Of a stretch of DNA of 64,000 nucleotides, positions 16,268 to 26,084 are shown in pieces; the stretch's first letter is position 1, and the number at the start of each line of letters is the position of its first letter. The notes under the pieces were generated by a model. That model was not told the DNA's origin, did no database searches, and saw only the letters and a list, made by a program, of their open reading frames with translations. Where the stretch lies: the NCBI RefSeq assembly GCF_002007235.1, contig NZ_MUHW01000018.1:1-64000 (forward strand), read 5' to 3'. The DNA comes from Oribacterium sp. C9 (GTDB taxonomy: Bacteria > Bacillota > Clostridia > Lachnospirales > Lachnospiraceae). Both the position numbers and the translations under genes were made by a program.

Positions 16268-18868
16268 ATGTTTTTAAGATATGTGAAGCGACATAAAAGT
16301 TATCTTGTTTCGTTTTTCTTTCCTGTTGCGGCGATGCTGCTGATCTTCATCTTCAGAGGCATCTTTCCCTTCGGAAATGAAACTTTCTTACGTACTGATA
16401 TGTATCATCAGTACGCACCCTTTTCTTCGGAATTTAATTATAAGCTGCAGAATTTCCGATCACTTCTCTACACATGGGATGTGGGACTTGGAATAAACTT
16501 TGCAGCTCTCTATGCATATTATCTTGCGAGTCCGCTTAACTGGCTTATGATACTCTGTCCAAAGGGACTCATACTCGAATTTATGACCTATTCCATCGTT
16601 CTGAAGATAGGTCTCTCAGGCGTCACCATGTGCTACTACCTTAGGCAGCACTTCTATAAGAGAGGAGTGGGATGCGTATTCTTTGCTGTGGCATATGCAC
16701 TGTCCGGATATGTTTCAGCATACAGCTGGAACCTTATGTGGCTTGACTGCATCATACTTTTTCCTCTGATAATGCTTGGACTCGAAAGGCTTATGCAGGG
16801 CAAGAGCGGTATGCTTTACGTTATTTCCCTGGGACTCAGCATCCTTTCAAACTACTATATCTCCATAATGATCTGTATCTTTATGGTCATATACTTCTTC
16901 TGTCTTAATGTGATCTACGGTACATCAGGAGTTAATGTGGACTCACACAGAGTCATGATGTCTATGGATGAAGAGGATGATGAAACTGGAGCCTATGGCT
17001 TCGAATGCTTCATGGTGCGAGGCTTAAGATTCGGAGTCTATTCTCTGATTGCAGGTGGTCTTGCCGCTGTAACACTGCTTCCCGAGATCTTTGCGCTTCA
17101 GCTTACGGCTTCAGGTGATTTCAATTTCCCGAAGGTGGTTCAGCAGTATTTCACTATCATAGATATGTTCGCCCGCCAGATGCCAATAGTGGAGACAGAG
17201 CAGGGACTGGATCATTGGCCCAATATCTATGCCGGAGCCATGGTGTTCCTGTTGCTTCCGTTGTATTTTATGAATCAGAGGATCAGGATAAAGGAGAAGG
17301 CTGTCAACGGCGTCCTTCTTATATTCTTTTTCCTCAGCTTCAGCATAAATGTGCTGAATTTCATCTGGCATGGATTTCATTATCCGAATTCTCTGCCTTG
17401 CCGTCAGAGCTTCATCTATATCTTCATAGTACTAGGCATGTGTTATGAGGCTTATATAAAGCGTCATGAAGCATCCGTAAAGCAGCTGGGTATATCGCTT
17501 GCATCTGCCCTCGGCTTCATCATACTTGCCCAGAAGCTCGTTACGGATGATGCTATAAAGTGGTACACATTCTATGTTGCCATGCTTTTCGTGCTTATAT
17601 ACTTTTTCTTCATGTACGCTGACAGGCAGAGAAAGCTTAACCGTCCGCTGGGAGTGATCTGCGTTCTTTTTGTGCTTTTTATGGAGCTTACCATAAACAT
17701 GGCGGTCACCTCCGTTACAATTACTTCAAGAGTTTCCTATACTCAGGATAATGCTGACGTTCGGACTATGGTGGAAAAGGTCAGGGAAAAGGATGATGGC
17801 TTCTACAGATTTGAGAAGATGACCAGAAAGACCAAGGATGATGGTGCCTGGATGAACTTCCCGAGTGTGTCCCTGTTCTCATCTACCGCATATGCTGCCT
17901 GCACCGATTTCTTCAAGGATATGGGTATGGAGGCTTCCACTAATGCATACTCCATCACAGGTTCCACCCCGCTCATGAATATGCTCTTCGGAGTAAAGTA
18001 TGGTATCTATTCTCAGGAGCCCGCTGCACCTACGGAGACAGCATTGAACTATGTAGCAGAGTCAGGCGATACTTCAATCTACAGAAACAGCTACAGTCTG
18101 CCTCTGGGATACATGTTTTCAGATAAGGAGCTTAAGAACTGGAACACCGATATGGGAACACCGGCTCTTTCACAGAACAGTCTCTGTGAAGCACTGGATA
18201 CAGATCCTGTTCTTAAGAACATGCTGGGAAGCTTTGAAGGAAAGAAGTATGTATTAACTGCGGGAATTGCCGGAGAGTACTATGCTTATGTCAACAACTC
18301 ATCCATAAAGGAGGTCACTGTTGATTACGGCTACAGAAATAAAAAGACCTCAAATGTGGACAGAGGATTTTTTATTGAGCTCGGTTATCTGGAGGCAGGA
18401 GAGAAGGTCACTCTCATAAATGAGACTAACGAACAGGCTCTGGATGCTGATGTCTATTACTTCGATTATCAGGCTTTGGGAAAGGTCTATGAAAAGCTGA
18501 ATGATGAGTCCTGGAACCTCAGTTCCTGGAATGATACCAGTCTGTCAGGCGATATAACGACGAAGGATGGGGGAGTCATGATGACTTCGATTCCATATGA
18601 TGAAGGATGGACTGTATATGTAGACGGAGTAAAGACTGAGCTTCTAAAGGTAAAGGATACATTTATAGGTGTCAGGCTTGATCCCGGAACTCATTCCATC
18701 GAGATGAGATATTTTCCAAGAGGTCTTAAGCCGGGACTCTTGATCAGCTTCCTCAGTTTGCTTGCACTTATCATCATCAATCTCCTGACAAAACGCTATG
18801 GTTATGTAGAAAAGCTGCTTCCGGAGAGATATGAGGAGGATGAGGATGCTGCTCTTACAGAAGAATGA
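16268..18868 (+). CDS. YfhO family multi-spanning membrane protein
   Basis: An 866-residue protein with about a dozen hydrophobic helices, an extracytoplasmic domain of about 300 residues (roughly 480-820) and a final helix near the C-terminus (PGLLISFLSLLALIIINLL). YfhO proteins resemble GT-C glycosyltransferases and, in B. subtilis and Listeria, take part in glycosylating lipoteichoic acid. The N-terminal FLRTDMYHQYAPF carries the loop-1 acidic residue expected in GT-C enzymes. Start ATG 16268 follows AAGGAG by 9 bases. It pairs with the GtrA gene upstream. Confidence 0.88.
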   Translation: MFLRYVKRHKSYLVSFFFPVAAMLLIFIFRGIFPFGNETFLRTDMYHQYAPFSSEFNYKLQNFRSLLYTWDVGLGINFAALYAYYLASPLNWLMILCPKGLILEFMTYSIVLKIGLSGVTMCYYLRQHFYKRGVGCVFFAVAYALSGYVSAYSWNLMWLDCIILFPLIMLGLERLMQGKSGMLYVISLGLSILSNYYISIMICIFMVIYFFCLNVIYGTSGVNVDSHRVMMSMDEEDDETGAYGFECFMVRGLRFGVYSLIAGGLAAVTLLPEIFALQLTASGDFNFPKVVQQYFTIIDMFARQMPIVETEQGLDHWPNIYAGAMVFLLLPLYFMNQRIRIKEKAVNGVLLIFFFLSFSINVLNFIWHGFHYPNSLPCRQSFIYIFIVLGMCYEAYIKRHEASVKQLGISLASALGFIILAQKLVTDDAIKWYTFYVAMLFVLIYFFFMYADRQRKLNRPLGVICVLFVLFMELTINMAVTSVTITSRVSYTQDNADVRTMVEKVREKDDGFYRFEKMTRKTKDDGAWMNFPSVSLFSSTAYAACTDFFKDMGMEASTNAYSITGSTPLMNMLFGVKYGIYSQEPAAPTETALNYVAESGDTSIYRNSYSLPLGYMFSDKELKNWNTDMGTPALSQNSLCEALDTDPVLKNMLGSFEGKKYVLTAGIAGEYYAYVNNSSIKEVTVDYGYRNKKTSNVDRGFFIELGYLEAGEKVTLINETNEQALDADVYYFDYQALGKVYEKLNDESWNLSSWNDTSLSGDITTKDGGVMMTSIPYDEGWTVYVDGVKTELLKVKDTFIGVRLDPGTHSIEMRYFPRGLKPGLLISFLSLLALIIINLLTKRYGYVEKLLPERYEEDEDAALTEE

Positions 18869-18914
18869 TCATCAAATATGAATCTCTGATATTCTTTTTT
18901 ATTATTTAACATCG

Positions 18915-18955
18915 AACCCGGTCTGTAGTATGGTTATCTATAGACTGGGTTTTTA
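18915..18955 (+). terminator. terminator between YfhO gene and argH
   Basis: A 14-bp imperfect stem (18915-18928 with 18938-18951; G-U pairs) with a T-rich tail. It ends the GtrA-YfhO transcript about 25 bases before the argH ribosome binding site. It could also act as a leader attenuator of argH. Confidence 0.75.
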
Positions 18956-18980
18956 TATTTATTTTTTCGGAGGGAATAAC

Positions 18981-20312
18981 ATGAAGCTTTGGGGCGGAAG
19001 ATTTACAGAAGCAGAGGATGCACTGACAGAGGCATTTAACGAATCACTCAGCTTTGATAAGCGTATGTACAGGCAGGACATCACAGGTTCCATCGCGCAT
19101 GCAAAGATGCTGGGGAATCAGGGAATCATCTCAAAGGAGGATAGCGGTGAAATCGTTAAGGGGCTTCAGGGCATACTTCAGGATATAGAGGATGGTAAGC
19201 TTCAGATAGGCGGTGATGCAGAGGATATTCACAGCTTTATCGAGGCTGAGCTTACACAGCGTATAGGTGATGCCGGAAAGCGTCTTCACACCGGAAGAAG
19301 CCGTAACGATCAGGTGGCGCTCGATATGAAGATGTACACGAGAGACCATATCGACGGTATGATAAAGGAGCTTAAGAAGCTTATAGATACCTTTGAGAAG
19401 CTCATAGCAGAGAATAAGGACAGCTTTATGCCGGGCTTCACACATCTTCAGAAGGCACAGCCAACGACACTCGCACATCATATGGGAGCCTACAGGGAGA
19501 TGTTTCTCAGGGATCTCAGTCGTCTCGGTGACACAAGGGATCGTTTAAATGAGTGCCCTTTAGGTGCGGGGGCATTTGCAGGAACAACATATCCTCTGGA
19601 CAGAGATTTCACCGCAAGGGAGCTTGGATTCAGAAAAGCAACAGACAACTCCATGGATTCTGTTTCGGACAGAGACTATCTTCTTGAATACCTGTTTGAT
19701 CTTTCCACAATACAGATGCACCTCAGCCGTCTCAGTGAGGAGATAATCATTTGGAACTCAAACGAGTATCAGTTCGTAAGGATCTCAGATGCCTATTCAA
19801 CAGGTTCGAGCATCATGCCGCAGAAGAAGAACCCTGATATAGCTGAGCTTATCCGCGGTAAGACCGGACGTGTATATGGAGCACTTCAGAGTCTCATGGT
19901 AACCATGAAAGGACTTCCGCTCGCATATAACAAGGATATGCAGGAAGACAAGGAGATGGCGTTTGATGCCATGGATACAGTTACAAATTCTGTTATCCTT
20001 ATGAACGGTATGTTAAGCACCATGACATGGAATAAGCCTCGTATGGAGGATTCGGCAAAGCGTGGTTTTACCAATGCTACAGACGTTGCGGATTATCTCG
20101 TACGTAAGGGTGTTCCTTTCCGTACAGCTCATGGAATAGTTGGTGAGCTTGTTCTTCTTTGCGAAAAGAAGAAGTGTGCACTGGATGATCTTAATATCGA
20201 GGAGTATCGTGAGATATGCGATAAGATCGATGATGATATCTATGAAGCGATCTCACTTGAGGTTTGCGTAAAGAACCGTAAGACAAAGGGAGCTCCGGGA
20301 GAGCAGCTTTGA
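18981..20312 (+). CDS. argH: argininosuccinate lyase
   Basis: Splits argininosuccinate into arginine and fumarate, the last step of arginine synthesis. A member of the aspartase/fumarase superfamily with the signature GSSIMPQKKNPD (275-286), whose Ser is in the catalytic loop, and TAHGIVGELV. The N-terminal KLWGGRF is typical for ArgH. At 443 aa it is slightly short but complete. ATG 18981 follows GGAGGG; in-frame codons further upstream have no such site. It heads the window's arginine gene group, ahead of argG. Confidence 0.97.
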   Translation: MKLWGGRFTEAEDALTEAFNESLSFDKRMYRQDITGSIAHAKMLGNQGIISKEDSGEIVKGLQGILQDIEDGKLQIGGDAEDIHSFIEAELTQRIGDAGKRLHTGRSRNDQVALDMKMYTRDHIDGMIKELKKLIDTFEKLIAENKDSFMPGFTHLQKAQPTTLAHHMGAYREMFLRDLSRLGDTRDRLNECPLGAGAFAGTTYPLDRDFTARELGFRKATDNSMDSVSDRDYLLEYLFDLSTIQMHLSRLSEEIIIWNSNEYQFVRISDAYSTGSSIMPQKKNPDIAELIRGKTGRVYGALQSLMVTMKGLPLAYNKDMQEDKEMAFDAMDTVTNSVILMNGMLSTMTWNKPRMEDSAKRGFTNATDVADYLVRKGVPFRTAHGIVGELVLLCEKKKCALDDLNIEEYREICDKIDDDIYEAISLEVCVKNRKTKGAPGEQL

Positions 20313-20363
20313 TGTGATGTCGTGAGATGAAGACTCTGAGGTCTTTCTGTGTGGAATGAAAGT

Positions 20364-20394
20364 GCGGGACAGCTTCGGCTGTCCTGCTTTTTTT
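20364..20394 (+). terminator. rho-independent terminator after argH
   Basis: Ten-bp stem GCGGGACAGC/GCTGTCCTGC closed by a TTCG tetraloop and followed by seven T. A very strong intrinsic terminator, so argH and argG are separate transcripts. Confidence 0.93.
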
Positions 20395-20401
20395 GCGATA
20401 A

Positions 20402-20482
20402 GGCTGTCATGCGGACGCGGGTGCTTGCACACGCTGACATATGACAGCCAACGCGACATCTCACAGCAGAGCTGTGAGATGT
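20402..20482. repeat. nested hairpins between argH and argG
   Basis: First structure: GGCTGTCAT (20402-20410) with ATGACAGCC (20441-20449), enclosing a GTGCTTGCAC hairpin. Second: ACATCTCACAGC (20456-20467) with GCTGTGAGATGT (20471-20482), 12 bp perfect, loop AGA. No T run follows either. It lies in the 495-base gap between argH and argG, after the argH terminator and before the ARG-box region. Confidence 0.6.
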
Positions 20483-20558
20483 AACAATATGCCATGTGCG
20501 ATGGGAATATGTGTTCCAGTTGAGAGGATTTGGTTATGACTGATATTACTCATGCATA

Positions 20559-20634
20559 TGTATAAATATACCTTAAAAATGAATTATATGATATTTTATG
20601 CAATATAAAATGACTAAATATGCATTATTATACA
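20559..20634 (+). promoter_or_regulatory. ARG-box-like operators upstream of argG
   Basis: Two matches to the ArgR/AhrC half-site pair TGNATWWWWATNCA: TGTATAAATATACC at 20559-20572 (one mismatch at the end) and TGCATTATTATACA at 20621-20634 (full match to the loose form). The arginine repressor gene is at 46242. Binding would repress argG when arginine is plentiful. Confidence 0.6.
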
Positions 20635-20642
20635 GAAAAAGC

Positions 20643-20671
20643 TTGCATTTTTATTCAATTGAGCGTATTAT
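20643..20671 (+). promoter_or_regulatory. candidate promoter of argG
   Basis: TTGCAT (20643-20648), 17-base spacer, TATTAT (20666-20671), just downstream of the second ARG-box-like site. The -35 match is weak, the -10 good. It would give a leader of about 130 bases. Confidence 0.4.
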
Positions 20672-20807
20672 CCAAACATCAGATAAAACTTTCATACAGC
20701 ATCGATTTAAAGAGTTGATGTCGAGAGTACGAAGTACTTACCACACTTCAGGGTTAAACCGGTACTGTCACAGTATGGAATGGATAGTTTTGAAAAGGAG
20801 AGTAATT

Positions 20808-22070
20808 ATGAGCAATCTTACACCCAAGAACAACACACAGGGCGAGAAAGTAGTACTCGCATATTCAGGCGGACTTGATACAACAGCTATCGTACCATGG
20901 CTTAAAGAAACCTTCGGCTACGAGGTTATATGCTGTTGCGTAGATGTAGGACAGGGAAACGAACTTGACGGACTTGCTGAAAGAGCAAAGCTTTCAGGAG
21001 CCTCAAAGCTCTACATCGAGGACATAACCGATGATTTCTGTGACAACTATGTTGTACCTTGCCTTCAGGCAGACGCAACTTATGAAAATAAATATCTCTT
21101 AGGAACTTCCATGGCAAGACCCGCAATCGCAAAGAAGCTGGTTGAGATCGCTCGTAAGGAAGGAGCAAAGGCTATCTGCCACGGTGCTACAGGAAAGGGA
21201 AATGATCAGATCCGCTTTGAGCTTTCCATCAAGGCTCTGGCACCTGATCTCGATATCATCGCTCCATGGCGAATGACAGATATCTGGACCTTTCAGAGCC
21301 GTGAAGATGAGTTTAACTATATCAAGTCAAAGGGCATTCCACTTACATTTTCAGCAGATAATTCATACAGCCGTGACCGTAATATAGTTCATATCTCACA
21401 TGAGGGACTTGAGCTCGAGGATCCTTCACAGGAGCCGAATTACGACCATATGCTGGTGCTTTCAAACTCACCTGAAAAGGCACCTGACAAGGAGACAGCA
21501 GTCGAGATCAAATGGGAAAAGGGTATTCCTGTAGAGCTTAACGGAAAGAAGATGAGCGTAAAGGATATCATCATCGAGCTCAACAAGCTGGGTGGAGAGA
21601 ACGGAATCGGTATCATCGATATCGTTGAGAACCGAGTAGTAGGTATGAAGAGCAGAGGTGTTTATGAGACTCCGGGGCTTACCATCCTCATGGAGGCACA
21701 TAAGCAGATCGAGGAGCTCATCCTCGACCGTCAGACCATGGAATTCAAGCAGATGGTAGACACAAAGTTCTCTCAGGTCGTTTACGAAGGAAAGTGGTTC
21801 GACCCTCTTTGTGAGGCTCTTCAGGCTTTTGTCAAATCAACTCAGCAGTATGTGACAGGTGTTACCAAGATGAAGCTCTACAAGGGTAATGTCATCAAGG
21901 CAGGAACCACATCACCATATTCACTTTACAACGAGTCTCTTGCTTCTTTCACAACAGGTGATCTTTACGATCATCATGATGCATCAGGCTTCATCACTCT
22001 TTTCGGACTTCCTGAGAAGGTACGTGCCATGAAGATGCTTGAAGTAAAGAATCTTGAGAACAACAAGTGA
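20808..22070 (+). CDS. argG: argininosuccinate synthase
   Basis: Joins citrulline and aspartate with ATP to give argininosuccinate, the step before ArgH. The PP-loop SGGLDT (20-25) and the GATGKGNDQIRFE nucleotide region are intact. The length is 420 aa, the family norm. ATG 20808 follows AAAGGAGAG; the frame extends upstream without a start site of comparable quality. It is preceded by ARG-box-like operators and followed by another set before argJ. Confidence 0.97.
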   Translation: MSNLTPKNNTQGEKVVLAYSGGLDTTAIVPWLKETFGYEVICCCVDVGQGNELDGLAERAKLSGASKLYIEDITDDFCDNYVVPCLQADATYENKYLLGTSMARPAIAKKLVEIARKEGAKAICHGATGKGNDQIRFELSIKALAPDLDIIAPWRMTDIWTFQSREDEFNYIKSKGIPLTFSADNSYSRDRNIVHISHEGLELEDPSQEPNYDHMLVLSNSPEKAPDKETAVEIKWEKGIPVELNGKKMSVKDIIIELNKLGGENGIGIIDIVENRVVGMKSRGVYETPGLTILMEAHKQIEELILDRQTMEFKQMVDTKFSQVVYEGKWFDPLCEALQAFVKSTQQYVTGVTKMKLYKGNVIKAGTTSPYSLYNESLASFTTGDLYDHHDASGFITLFGLPEKVRAMKMLEVKNLENNK

Positions 22071-22224
22071 TCATTTAATCCGGTAAGATCTTTTTCATGA
22101 TGCAGAAAGCTGCATATATTGAAGAAGCTTGCTCATAGAATGAGGCTCTTCGGCGCGGTAAACCGGAGAGCTGAATTCATATAAGACGGTTGATAATGTT
22201 TCGGTCCAGGCATTATCACAAAAA

Positions 22225-22290
22225 TGATTAGTTATTCATTTTTGAAAGCGTAATGCATATTGATGCATATAATTATTGAATAATAATTAA
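22225..22290 (+). promoter_or_regulatory. three ARG-box-like operators upstream of argJ
   Basis: TGATTAGTTATTCA (22225-22238), TGCATATTGATGCA (22254-22267) and TGAATAATAATTAA (22277-22290) each match TGAATWWWWATTCA-type ARG boxes with one to three mismatches. They are the most likely ArgR control region of argJ-argB-argD. This covers most of the 299-base gap between argG and argJ. Confidence 0.65.
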
Positions 22291-22369
22291 TTTTATTATT
22301 CCTTTCAGAAATATGATAAAGTAGATTTTAAGATATTGATTTGCAGTTCATGCATATAAAAGGTGAGTT

Positions 22370-23605
22370 ATGGGAATGATATCAGTTAAAGGCGGTGTGT
22401 GTGCCGCTTCAGGATTTATGGCTGCTTCAGCAGCAGCGGGAATCAGAAAGAAGGGTCGTGAAGATATGGCTCTTCTCTTTTCAAAGGAGCCTTGTACTGT
22501 GGCAGGAACCTTTACATCAAATGTAGTTAAGGCTGCCCCGGTTCAGTGGGATAAGAAGGTGGTTGCATCAGGAAAGCCGGTTCATGCTGTAGTTGTGAAC
22601 TCCGGCATCGCAAATGCCTGCACAGGCAAGGAAGGACTTGATGCATGTCTCGCACTTGCAAGAAGCGTGGCTTATCAGTTCGGAAATGAGTTTTCGGAAA
22701 ACTCGGTTCTGGTGGCTTCTACAGGTGTCATAGGAATGCAGCTTCCTGTTGAAAAGATGCAGGACGCTATCTCAGAGATGGTTCTGAAGCTCGATGCAGG
22801 AGAAGAAAATGCGACTCTTGCAAGTAAGGCTATCATGACAACCGATACAGTGAACAAGGAATTTGCTCTGGAGTTTGAGCTTTCAGGCAAGAAGGTTCAC
22901 TTAGGTGGAATGACGAAGGGGTCAGGCATGATCCATCCGCGTATGTGCACCATGCTATGCTTCCTGACTACTGATGTTGCCATCTCCAAGGAAATGCTTC
23001 AGAAAGCCCTCAGTGCCGACATCACTGATACCTACAATATGATCTCTGTTGATGGAGACACTTCAACAAACGATACCTGCGTTATCCTTGCAAACGGTAC
23101 AGCAGGAAATGTTGAGATCACAGAAGAAAATGAGGATTTCAAGACATTCTGTGAAGCTCTTCATCAGGTAAACAGTACACTTGCCACACGTATGGCTGCT
23201 GACGGTGAAGGTGCATCCCATCTTTTCACAGCAAAGGTTGTGGGGGCTAAGGATAAGGAAGAGGCAAGAACTCTTGCAAGAGCCGTTGTATCCTCCACAC
23301 TTACCAAAGCTGCCATCTACGGAAAGGATGCAAACTGGGGACGTATCCTCTGTGCTATGGGATATTCCGGAGCGGAATTTGATCCTGAGAAGGTAGATCT
23401 TTATTTTGTAAATGATATCGGAAAGATCGCAGTTTATAAGCAGGGAGTTCCTCTTGATTTCGATGAGGATTTCGCTCTTGAGATACTTGGATATCAGGAA
23501 GTTACGGCTCTTATCGAGATGAACGAGGGAACCGAAACTGCAACGGCATGGGGCTGTGACCTTACTCATGAATATGTAGACATTAACGCAGAATACCGTA
23601 CCTGA
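22370..23605 (+). CDS. argJ: bifunctional glutamate N-acetyltransferase / amino-acid acetyltransferase ArgJ
   Basis: Transfers acetyl from N-acetylornithine to glutamate, closing the acetyl cycle of arginine synthesis; some ArgJ enzymes also use acetyl-CoA for the first step. The self-cleavage site sits in KGSGMIHPRMCTMLCF, with Thr194 as the expected nucleophile that frees the beta chain. At 411 aa it is full length. Two in-frame starts, ATG 22370 and 22376, lie after an AAAGGTGAG site. It leads the argJ-argB-argD run; argC and argF are not in the window. Confidence 0.96.
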   Translation: MGMISVKGGVCAASGFMAASAAAGIRKKGREDMALLFSKEPCTVAGTFTSNVVKAAPVQWDKKVVASGKPVHAVVVNSGIANACTGKEGLDACLALARSVAYQFGNEFSENSVLVASTGVIGMQLPVEKMQDAISEMVLKLDAGEENATLASKAIMTTDTVNKEFALEFELSGKKVHLGGMTKGSGMIHPRMCTMLCFLTTDVAISKEMLQKALSADITDTYNMISVDGDTSTNDTCVILANGTAGNVEITEENEDFKTFCEALHQVNSTLATRMAADGEGASHLFTAKVVGAKDKEEARTLARAVVSSTLTKAAIYGKDANWGRILCAMGYSGAEFDPEKVDLYFVNDIGKIAVYKQGVPLDFDEDFALEILGYQEVTALIEMNEGTETATAWGCDLTHEYVDINAEYRT

Positions 23606-23677
23606 TCCTTATAAGTAAGTTAAGCCGGGATAGAAGCTCTACATCCCGTTAAATGATTTGAACCTTGGAGGGAAATG

Positions 23678-24565
23678 ATGGAGATTTCACAGGATATAAT
23701 GAATAAGGCGGCTACCCTTGTGGAGGCATTGCCATACATTCAGAAATTCCAGGATAAAGTTGTTATCGTAAAATACGGCGGATCAGCCATGACTGACGAG
23801 CATCTAAAGATGCAGGTGATGCAGGACGTATCACTTCTTAAGCTGGTAGGTCTCAAGCCTATCCTCGTTCACGGAGGCGGAAAAGAGATCTCCAGATGGA
23901 TAGGAAAGGTCGGCATGGAGCCGAGATTCGTAAACGGACTTCGCGTTACCGATGAGGATACCATGGAGATCGCAGAGATGGTTCTCAATAAGGTGAACAA
24001 GTCTCTGGTGCAGCTCATCAACAACCTAGGTGGTAAGGCCGTGGGAATCTCAGGCAAGGACGGAAATCTCCTGAAGTGCGTGAAGAAGTTCAGTAATGGT
24101 CAGGACATCGGTTTCGTCGGTGAGGTGGTGGGTGTAGATACAACCATCATTAAGGATATGCTGGATGACGGATTCATACCTATCATTTGCCCTGTAGGAT
24201 TTGATGATCATGGGCAGACCTATAATGTCAATGCTGACGATGCGGCATGCGCTATCGCTGCAGCTATGAATGCTGAAAAGCTGGCATATCTGACTGATGT
24301 CGAGGGAGTATATAAGGATTTTGAAGATAAGGAATCCCTTATTCACACATTGAATCTCGACGAGGCGCAGAACATGATAGATTCGGGAGTTTTGGGGGGA
24401 GGTATGCTTCCAAAGCTTCAGAACTGTATCGATGCCATGAAAAAGGGCGTAAATCAGGTGCATATACTGGATGGAAGAGTGCCGCACTGTCTCTTGCTTG
24501 AGATCTTCACAAACAAGGGTATAGGAACCATGATCGAGAAGTCGATAGATAAGCATTTCGACTAA
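23678..24565 (+). CDS. argB: acetylglutamate kinase
   Basis: Phosphorylates N-acetylglutamate in the second step of arginine synthesis. An amino-acid kinase fold with KYGGSAM (ATP-binding glycine loop), VHGGGKEIS for the substrate, and NVNADDAA with [12 protein letters not shown] near the C-terminal nucleotide site. About 295 aa. An N-terminal helix ([20 protein letters not shown]) precedes the core, a feature of arginine-sensitive hexameric enzymes, so feedback inhibition is likely. ATG 23678 has better spacing from GGAGGG than the adjacent ATG 23675. Confidence 0.96.
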   Translation: MEISQDIMNKAATLVEALPYIQKFQDKVVIVKYGGSAMTDEHLKMQVMQDVSLLKLVGLKPILVHGGGKEISRWIGKVGMEPRFVNGLRVTDEDTMEIAEMVLNKVNKSLVQLINNLGGKAVGISGKDGNLLKCVKKFSNGQDIGFVGEVVGVDTTIIKDMLDDGFIPIICPVGFDDHGQTYNVNADDAACAIAAAMNAEKLAYLTDVEGVYKDFEDKESLIHTLNLDEAQNMIDSGVLGGGMLPKLQNCIDAMKKGVNQVHILDGRVPHCLLLEIFTNKGIGTMIEKSIDKHFD

Positions 24566-24577
24566 AAGGAGAAATAA

Positions 24578-25840
24578 ATGAAATTTATGGATGATACCAT
24601 CGTAAAGGGGAATGTAGTTAACGATCGTCTCCGCAATGAAGGCGAAAAGTATTTCTATAAGACCTACAACAGATTCCCTGTGGTCTTTGATCATGCAGAT
24701 GGGGTATATATTTACGACGTAGGAGACAAGAAGTATCTGGATTTTGGTGCAGGAATTTCTGTTTGCGGACTCGGATACGGAAATGAGCTCATAAATTATG
24801 CTTTAAAATCACAGATAGACAAAGGGCTTCTCCATATATCGAATCTTTTCTACAACGAGCCTGCAATTGAGGCTGCTGAAAAGCTCACTGCTGTATCAGA
24901 GATGGACAAAGTGTTCTTTACAAATTCAGGAACCGAGGCCATAGAGGGAGCACTGAAGATCGCCCGCAGATATAACTACAATAAGGGAAAGAAGAATAGT
25001 GAGATCATCGCCATGCAGGGTTCATTCCATGGAAGAAGCATGGGTGCCCTCAGTGTGACGGGAAAGGATCATTATCGAGAGCCTTTTGAGCCTCTTGTAG
25101 GCGGAGTCAGGTTTGCAACATACAACGACCTTGATTCGGTCAAGGCACTTGTAAATGAAAACACCGGAGCCATAATACTCGAGACCTTCCAGGGTGAAGG
25201 TGGGATCTATCCTGCAACTGAAGAGTTCCTGAAGGGTGTGAGACAGATCTGTGATGACAACGATCTCATTCTTATCTTCGATGAGATCCAGTGCGGCATG
25301 GGACGTACAGGATATATGTTCGCATGGCAGGAGTTCGGCGTGAAGCCGGATGTACTTACAGTGGCAAAGGCTCTTGGAAACGGAGTCCCTGTCGGAGCAT
25401 TCCTTGCTTCGGGAAAGGCTGCCGACGCTATGAAGCCCGGAGATCACGGTTCAACCTACGGAGGAAATCCTCTCGTATGTGCTGTTGCATCTGCTGTACT
25501 TGATGTGTTCAAGGAGGCAGACATTCCGGGACACGCAAAGGAAATGGGTGTACACCTTTGGAAGGCTCTCGATGAGATTAAGGAGAAATATCCTGAGCTT
25601 GTCGTGGATCACAGAGGAAAGGGGCTGATTCAGGGACTTGAGTTCGCAGCTGATGTAAAGGTATCCGATATCGTCAGCAAGGCTCTCCTTGAGCAGCAGC
25701 TCATACTTATTTCCGCTGAACACAACACCATCAGGTTCGTTCCACCTCTCGTTATCGAGCGTGAGCATGTGGAAGCCATGAAGGAAAAGCTTATGACAGT
25801 GCTGGACGGGATGAGTGAAGGTACTGAAAGTGCAGAATAA
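24578..25840 (+). CDS. argD: acetylornithine aminotransferase
   Basis: Converts N-acetylglutamate semialdehyde to N-acetylornithine with glutamate as donor. A class III PLP aminotransferase: FTNSGTEAIEGALKIARRY, the FDEIQCGMGRTG motif and LTVAKALGNGVPVG, whose Lys264 should bind PLP. 420 aa, with the conserved TYGGNPLVCAVA. It has an AAAAGGAG site and follows argB by 12 bases. It ends the argJBD operon before a terminator. Confidence 0.95.
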   Translation: MKFMDDTIVKGNVVNDRLRNEGEKYFYKTYNRFPVVFDHADGVYIYDVGDKKYLDFGAGISVCGLGYGNELINYALKSQIDKGLLHISNLFYNEPAIEAAEKLTAVSEMDKVFFTNSGTEAIEGALKIARRYNYNKGKKNSEIIAMQGSFHGRSMGALSVTGKDHYREPFEPLVGGVRFATYNDLDSVKALVNENTGAIILETFQGEGGIYPATEEFLKGVRQICDDNDLILIFDEIQCGMGRTGYMFAWQEFGVKPDVLTVAKALGNGVPVGAFLASGKAADAMKPGDHGSTYGGNPLVCAVASAVLDVFKEADIPGHAKEMGVHLWKALDEIKEKYPELVVDHRGKGLIQGLEFAADVKVSDIVSKALLEQQLILISAEHNTIRFVPPLVIEREHVEAMKEKLMTVLDGMSEGTESAE

Positions 25841-25898
25841 GACAGTCCGATGGGATTTGGATTTTCTGTTTATAATTCGGAATATGTAATGCTTAAGG

Positions 25899-25933
25899 CA
25901 CAGGATCATGGATTTCAGGGTCCTGTGTTTTTT
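25899..25933 (+). terminator. terminator after argD
   Basis: Stem CACAGGA (25899-25905) with TCCTGTG (25921-25927), inner weaker pairing, followed by six T. Confidence 0.85.
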
Positions 25934-26084
25934 GTGGTTATGGGATCAAAGCCTGAATTGCCCGGGGTTTTAAAAAGATGTATATTATGACGTGAGTGTT
26001 AAAAGTCTATCTTCCGCTTATGTGCGGTCAAAAGTGAAAGTCAGACTTATGACACTTATGTCAGATGAGAATGGATGATACTAA

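Noticed and set aside
24050-24694. 214-codon minus-strand open frame opposite argB and argD
   Set aside because: Composition follows from the coding strand; argB and argD are intact and clear family members.
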